A DNA stretch of 17,254 nucleotides from Patescibacteria group bacterium UBA1875 (lineage in GTDB: Bacteria > Patescibacteriota > CPR2 > UBA1875), in NCBI GenBank assembly GCA_002338125.1, contig DDHN01000016.1, positions 6,964 through 24,217 of the forward strand, given 5' to 3'. Positions 14,113-17,254 of the stretch are shown here, piece by piece. The position numbers and the translations under genes are program-made. A model generated the notes under the pieces. The model searched no databases, had not been told where the DNA came from, and saw only the letters and a list, made by a program, of their open reading frames with translations. Positions within the stretch are counted from its first letter, which is position 1. The number at the start of each line of letters is the position of its first letter.

Positions 14113-14598
14113 TTACTTCAATATTATTAGCTTACAATCATTGCTTTTAGTATCAAAAATAGCGAAAGTTGCCTTCCCAAATTGCCCAGATATCTCGCCG
14201 GGATTTATTAGAAGAGTTTTTTGGTTATGTTCTTCCCAGGGAGTATGAGTATGTCCGTAGAATATGATATCGTATTTATTCTCTTTCAAGAGCTCCCTAG
14301 CTTTATAGTCGTGATGAACAACGGCAATTCTGATACCATCGATTGCTAATTCTAAGACAGCTGGAGATGATATGACATTTTCTGGGAGAAGTTCGATGTT
14401 TTCTTTTAATTTAAGGTCCATATTACCAAAAGCCACATATACACTTTTAAATTGTTTTGCAAGCAAATTTACTATTTCAATACTTGAAATATCTCCACAG
14501 CAAATACAGGTCTTGATATTTTCTTTTTTAGCGATTGCTAAGGCTTCTTTTAGCCGAACATAATTATCATGAATATCGGAGATTATGACGATTTTCAT
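14113..14598 (-). CDS. metallophosphoesterase, YfcE/MJ0936-like
   Basis: This is a small two-metal phosphodiesterase of the calcineurin-like fold. From ATG 14598 (161 residues) it carries the full motif set: D8-I-H10 in SDIHDN, GD (D36) in CCGDIS, GN (N59) in FGNMD, a histidine in VVHHDY, and GHTH (H116, H118). The fold is shared with YfcE and MJ0936, whose natural substrates are poorly defined, so I do not name a substrate. A TTG at 14604 would add two residues. The ATG is preferred because TGA-TATAAT ends six bases before it and no Shine-Dalgarno is visible, suggesting a leaderless mRNA. The isomerase gene follows within about 20 bases on the same strand. The pnp terminator is just upstream. 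Confidence 0.9.
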   Translation of the reverse strand: MKIVIISDIHDNYVRLKEALAIAKKENIKTCICCGDISSIEIVNLLAKQFKSVYVAFGNMDLKLKENIELLPENVISSPAVLELAIDGIRIAVVHHDYKARELLKENKYDIIFYGHTHTPWEEHNQKTLLINPGEISGQFGKATFAIFDTKSNDCKLIILK

Positions 14599-14604
14599 AT
14601 TCAA

Positions 14605-14613
14605 ATTATATCA
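14605..14613 (-). promoter_or_regulatory. extended -10 promoter of the phosphoesterase gene (leaderless start predicted)
   Basis: The minus strand has the exact extended -10 consensus TGA-TATAAT, then TTGAAT, then ATG. It directly follows the pnp terminator hairpin, whose stem occupies the place of a -35 (GGCGGG, no match). The predicted +1 is the A of ATG. Confidence 0.65.
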
Positions 14614-14639
14614 AAAAGAGGCGGTTTCCCGCCTCTTTT
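14614..14639 (-). terminator. intrinsic terminator of pnp
   Basis: AAAGAGGCGG pairs with CCGCCTCTTT (11-bp stem including flanking A-T pairs, four-base loop), followed by TTTTTG on the minus strand. It begins one base after the pnp stop and closes the rpsO-pnp unit. The -10 of the next gene starts right after it. Confidence 0.92.
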
Positions 14640-14640
14640 A

Positions 14641-16734
14641 TTATTTAGCTTTTTTGATCGACAGATTATTACGTCCCATCTCATCAATTTTTATCAACTT
14701 TACCGTTACTTCATCACCTTCTTTGAGAATGTCTGTGACATTTTCTACTCTTTCATCAGAAATTTCTGAAACATGTACTAGCCCTTCTTGGCCTGGCATA
14801 AATTCAACAAAGGCACCGAAGTCCATTATTTTTTTGACGGTACCTTTATAAACTTTTCCAATCTCTGGTTCGTCAGTAAGACTTTTGATCCAATCAACTG
14901 CTTTTTGAGAATCATCACCGTTTGCGGAGGCGACAACGACCGTGCCATCATCAGTGATATCAATTTCAGTACCGGTCTCAGCGATTATTTTGTTTATCAT
15001 TTCTCCACCCTTGCCGATCACAGTTCTAATTTTTTCAGGATTTATTTTTATTGTAGTTAAGCGAGGAGCGTATTTGGACATTTCTTTTGGCTTGTTAATT
15101 GCTACTTCCATTACATCCAAAATTTGCTCTCTGGCCTTTTTGGAACGATTTAAAACTTCCGCAATAAATTCAGTTTTTAATCCTTTTATCTTGATATCAA
15201 GCTGGAAAGCGGTTAACCCATCTCGGGTTCCAGTAGCTTTGAAGTCCATATCACCAGCAAAATCTTCTGCCGCTTGAATATCTGTTAGAATTTCGTATTT
15301 TTTATCAAGTGTCCCGTCTTCTGTCACAAGACCCATCGCAACTCCGGCAACGTGTTTTTTTATTGGAACGCCGGCATCCATAAGGGCCAATGAAGAACCG
15401 CAAACGGAGGCCATTGAAGAAGAGCCGTTGCAAGAAAGAATTTCGGAGACTACTCGAATAGTATATGGAAATTCCTCATGGCTCGGAAGTACGGCCAGTA
15501 GTGCCTTTTCAGCTAAGAAACCATGTCCTATTGCTCTTCGACCTGGCCCCAGCCGACCAATTTCTCCGTATGCGAACGGAGCATCGTTGTAATGGTGCAT
15601 GTAATATTTTTCAAAATCTTGATCCATCGAATCAACTAATTGAGCCTTCCCTGGTGAGGCAAGCGTTACGACTGATAAAACCTGAGTAATCCCTCTTGAA
15701 AAGAGTCCAGAACCATGAGCCCTGGGAAGAAGACCAATTTCGGCAGATAGGTCCCTTACATCTTCCATTTTGCGTCCGTCAGGCCTGACTCCTTCTTCAA
15801 GAATTGCTCTACGAACCTCTTCTTTAATAGCCTTGTTAAAAGATTCCCGAACGTCTTTTTCCTCATAGCCCTCAGTAAAATGTTCCATAACTTCATCTTC
15901 AAGATCGGCCAGTATTTCTTTTCGAGCTATTTTGTCTTCATGCCTAACGGCTGATCCTAGCTTTTTGGCTAAGTATTTTTGAACGTCGCTAACGGTTTTT
16001 TCGCTTGGAAGTAAAAGTTCACATTCTTTTTCTTGGACTTTTATTTTACTAAGAAGCTCTTTTTGAAGTTCTATCCCTTCTATAATAATTTTGTGAGCTT
16101 TGTCGATTATCTCGACGAATTTATTTTCGGGAAGTTCATCTGTATCGGCTTCGATCATTGTAATAGCGTCTGCTGTTCCTACGACAAGAATAGATATTTT
16201 TGAATCTTCCATTTCCTCGTAGGTTGGGTTAAATTTAATTTTTCCTTCAACTTCACCCACACGAACGGCCGAAAGTGGGCCCTCAAAAGGAGCCTTACTA
16301 ATCATCAAGGCGACAGAAGCAGCATTTATTCCTAGAACAACGGGGTCAATTCCGTCTTTGTCATCTAGCGATAAGGGGGTAACAATAAGCTGGATTTCAT
16401 TCATGTATCCCTTTGGAAACATTGGCCTTATTGGTCGGTCAATCATTCTGGAACGAAGTGTGGCCAGTTCTGATGGTCGGCCCTCTCTTTTCACGAATCG
16501 AGAGCCAGATATTTTGCCGGTAGCATACCACTTATCTTCAAAGTCAACTGAAAGTGGAAAATAATCCTTCTCTTTATCGAGCCCACCAATTACAGCGTTG
16601 GCCATGATTACCGTTTCACCAACCGTGATAGTGGCTGAACCTGAAGAAAGTTTTCCAATCTTTCCGGTGCCTAATTCAAATTTTAAATCAGTAATTTCTC
16701 TGGATGCAGAAACATCGTTTAATTTATTTTGCAT
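14641..16734 (-). CDS. pnp: polyribonucleotide nucleotidyltransferase (PNPase)
   Basis: PNPase degrades RNA 3' to 5' using phosphate and is a core part of mRNA turnover. From ATG 16734 (697 residues) the domains are: first RNase PH-like (about 5-140), an all-helical linker (about 235-310), and second RNase PH-like from VRPDGRKMEDVRDLSAEIG (about 315). The second carries the metal aspartates in GDMDFKATGTRDG (about 492-504). A KH domain with VIGKGGEMINKI (about 570-582) and an S1 domain (about 628-693, DFGAFVEFMPGQEGLVHVSEI) follow. An in-frame ATG at 16758 would add eight residues. I prefer 16734 because AAAGG lies five bases before it and the family normally begins close to this point. rpsO is directly upstream, the conserved rpsO-pnp operon, and a terminator follows after one base. 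Very sure of function. Confidence 0.96.
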   Translation of the reverse strand: MQNKLNDVSASREITDLKFELGTGKIGKLSSGSATITVGETVIMANAVIGGLDKEKDYFPLSVDFEDKWYATGKISGSRFVKREGRPSELATLRSRMIDRPIRPMFPKGYMNEIQLIVTPLSLDDKDGIDPVVLGINAASVALMISKAPFEGPLSAVRVGEVEGKIKFNPTYEEMEDSKISILVVGTADAITMIEADTDELPENKFVEIIDKAHKIIIEGIELQKELLSKIKVQEKECELLLPSEKTVSDVQKYLAKKLGSAVRHEDKIARKEILADLEDEVMEHFTEGYEEKDVRESFNKAIKEEVRRAILEEGVRPDGRKMEDVRDLSAEIGLLPRAHGSGLFSRGITQVLSVVTLASPGKAQLVDSMDQDFEKYYMHHYNDAPFAYGEIGRLGPGRRAIGHGFLAEKALLAVLPSHEEFPYTIRVVSEILSCNGSSSMASVCGSSLALMDAGVPIKKHVAGVAMGLVTEDGTLDKKYEILTDIQAAEDFAGDMDFKATGTRDGLTAFQLDIKIKGLKTEFIAEVLNRSKKAREQILDVMEVAINKPKEMSKYAPRLTTIKINPEKIRTVIGKGGEMINKIIAETGTEIDITDDGTVVVASANGDDSQKAVDWIKSLTDEPEIGKVYKGTVKKIMDFGAFVEFMPGQEGLVHVSEISDERVENVTDILKEGDEVTVKLIKIDEMGRNNLSIKKAK

Positions 16735-16769
16735 TGTTGCCTTTCCGAAAGAGGTCATTTCCCATTTGA

Positions 16770-16811
16770 GGGACAGGGTGAGAAGTTAGACCGCTTCCTG
16801 CTCTGTCTCCC
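16770..16811 (-). promoter_or_regulatory. stem-loop in the pnp leader
   Basis: On the minus strand GGGA-GA-CAG pairs with CTG-TCCC, and an inner GAAG/CTTC stem closes an eight-base loop, with an internal loop between them. It lies between rpsO and pnp. Escherichia coli pnp has a long leader hairpin cut by RNase III for autoregulation; a similar role here is inference from position and shape only. Confidence 0.4.
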
Positions 16812-16837
16812 AAATTAATTAATACTTTAATTTATTG

Positions 16838-17107
16838 TTATTTTCTTAACCCTAACTTTTTAACTAAACTTTCGTATCTTTTTTCATCTTTATGTTTAAG
16901 ATAATCAAGGAGTCGGCGGCGTTTACCGACCATTTTGAGAAGGCCGCGACGAGAATGCTCGTCTTTTTTGTGCTTTTTTAGATGGTCAGTTAGTTTGTTT
17001 ATTTGTTCGGTAAAAATACCCACTTGGACTTCGGGTGAGCCGGTGTCGTTTTTGTGGGTTTTTAGTTCCTTAACAACTTTTTCTTTTTCGTTTTTTGTTA
17101 GGGTCAT
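16838..17107 (-). CDS. rpsO: 30S ribosomal protein S15
   Basis: S15 is a primary binder of 16S rRNA that nucleates the 30S platform. The 89 residues match the family length exactly. The four-helix protein shows the conserved stretch GSPEVQVGIFTEQINKLTDHL and the rRNA-binding region HKKDEHSRRGLLKMVGKRR with the family pattern HS-RGL-V-RR. The start is ATG 17107, with GAGG four bases upstream. A promoter with an extended -10 places the transcript start at AGAGG, giving a nine-base leader with no room for the structured autoregulatory leader known from E. coli rpsO. pnp follows in the same direction. Confidence 0.98.
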   Translation of the reverse strand: MTLTKNEKEKVVKELKTHKNDTGSPEVQVGIFTEQINKLTDHLKKHKKDEHSRRGLLKMVGKRRRLLDYLKHKDEKRYESLVKKLGLRK

Positions 17108-17122
17108 TTTACCTCTTTTGAT

Positions 17123-17151
17123 ATTCTAGCAGGAAATGTACTTAAATTCAA
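17123..17151 (-). promoter_or_regulatory. promoter of rpsO-pnp
   Basis: On the minus strand TTGAAT (17151-17146), a 17-base spacer and TAGAAT (17128-17123), with TGC directly before the -10 (extended -10). The predicted +1 is 17116, one base before the GAGG of the Shine-Dalgarno. The -35 lies in the middle of the palindrome at 17134-17159. Confidence 0.65.
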
Positions 17152-17159
17152 GTACATTT
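17134..17159. repeat. 26-bp palindrome between tRNA-Thr and rpsO
   Basis: AAATGTACTT and AAGTACATTT are perfect ten-base arms around a six-base centre (AAATTC on the plus strand). It starts at the last base of the encoded tRNA CCA and covers the rpsO -35. It could be a trailer hairpin or weak terminator for the tRNA, or an operator on the rpsO promoter. No T-run of useful length follows it. Confidence 0.6.
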
Positions 17160-17234
17160 GGAGCCGATAGTCGGACTTGAACCGACGACCTTTCCCTTAC
17201 GAAGGGACTGCTCTACCAGCTGAGCTATATCGGC
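17159..17234 (-). tRNA. tRNA-Thr(CGT)
   Basis: The 76-base gene reads from 17234 on the minus strand. The acceptor GCCGATA pairs with TATCGGC, the discriminator is T and CCA is encoded (17161-17159). The D-arm is GCTC/GAGC and the T-arm GTCGG-TTCAAGT-CCGAC. The anticodon loop TTCGTAA gives anticodon CGT, for the threonine codon ACG. The outermost anticodon-stem pair is a G-A mismatch, which is tolerable. A G+C-rich run upstream (17240-17252) is cut by the window edge. Confidence 0.96.
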
Positions 17235-17254
17235 TTTGAGCGGGGGGCGGGGAA

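Noticed and set aside
1..17254. CRISPR array, tandem repeats or insertion sequence with a transposase
   Set aside because: No regularly spaced repeats and no DDE or HUH transposase were seen. The only recombination gene is the serine recombinase.

Overview
The window looks like a stretch of a small, AT-rich bacterial genome, most likely from the Patescibacteria (Candidate Phyla Radiation). This is an inference from several features: very tight gene packing, a cupin-type glucose-6-phosphate isomerase, a DnaG zinc finger with an extra residue, a COG1926-type phosphoribosyltransferase, and a serine recombinase of the kind common in these genomes. I cannot name a phylum within the group. The standard code fits every gene. 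TAA, TAG and TGA all serve as stops, and no housekeeping gene contains an internal TGA, which argues against a UGA-recoding lineage.

Layout. Positions 1-8172 are entirely on the minus strand. In transcription order they hold a 57-residue membrane protein, a phosphoribosyltransferase, dnaG, rpoD (sigma 70), polA and the start of ftsK, which is cut by the window edge. The dnaG-rpoD pair is the classic macromolecular synthesis arrangement: the rpoD Shine-Dalgarno overlaps the dnaG stop. A strong hairpin terminator follows rpoD. Positions 13207-17234 are also all minus strand: tRNA-Thr(CGT), rpsO, pnp, a YfcE-like phosphoesterase, a cupin-type glucose-6-phosphate isomerase and tRNA-Ser(GGA). rpsO-pnp is the usual S15/PNPase operon, ended by a terminator directly after pnp.

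Between these lies a block of about 5 kb (about 8220-13200) in which every gene is on the plus strand. It holds a serine recombinase, then a TetR-type repressor with a near-consensus promoter and a 20-bp palindromic operator, a 42-residue single-span membrane protein, a MacB/FtsX-type ABC permease and its ATPase. The orientation switch, the recombinase and a flanking tRNA gene suggest an acquired accessory cassette. No convincing attachment-site duplication could be proven by eye. The ATPase carries one in-frame TAA between Walker A and the signature motif, so the exporter is broken, read through, or misread in the assembly.

The most interesting unexplained pattern is promoter geometry. In front of ftsK, polA, the phosphoesterase and the isomerase, a -10 box ends exactly six bases before the ATG, so transcription should start at the A of the start codon (leaderless mRNAs). 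In front of rpsO, the phosphoribosyltransferase and the 57-residue gene, the same geometry places the start at the first base or two of the Shine-Dalgarno, giving 9-10-base leaders. Most of these are extended -10 promoters of the form TGN-TANAAT. The accessory tetR promoter differs: it has a -35 box and a 35-base leader containing the operator.
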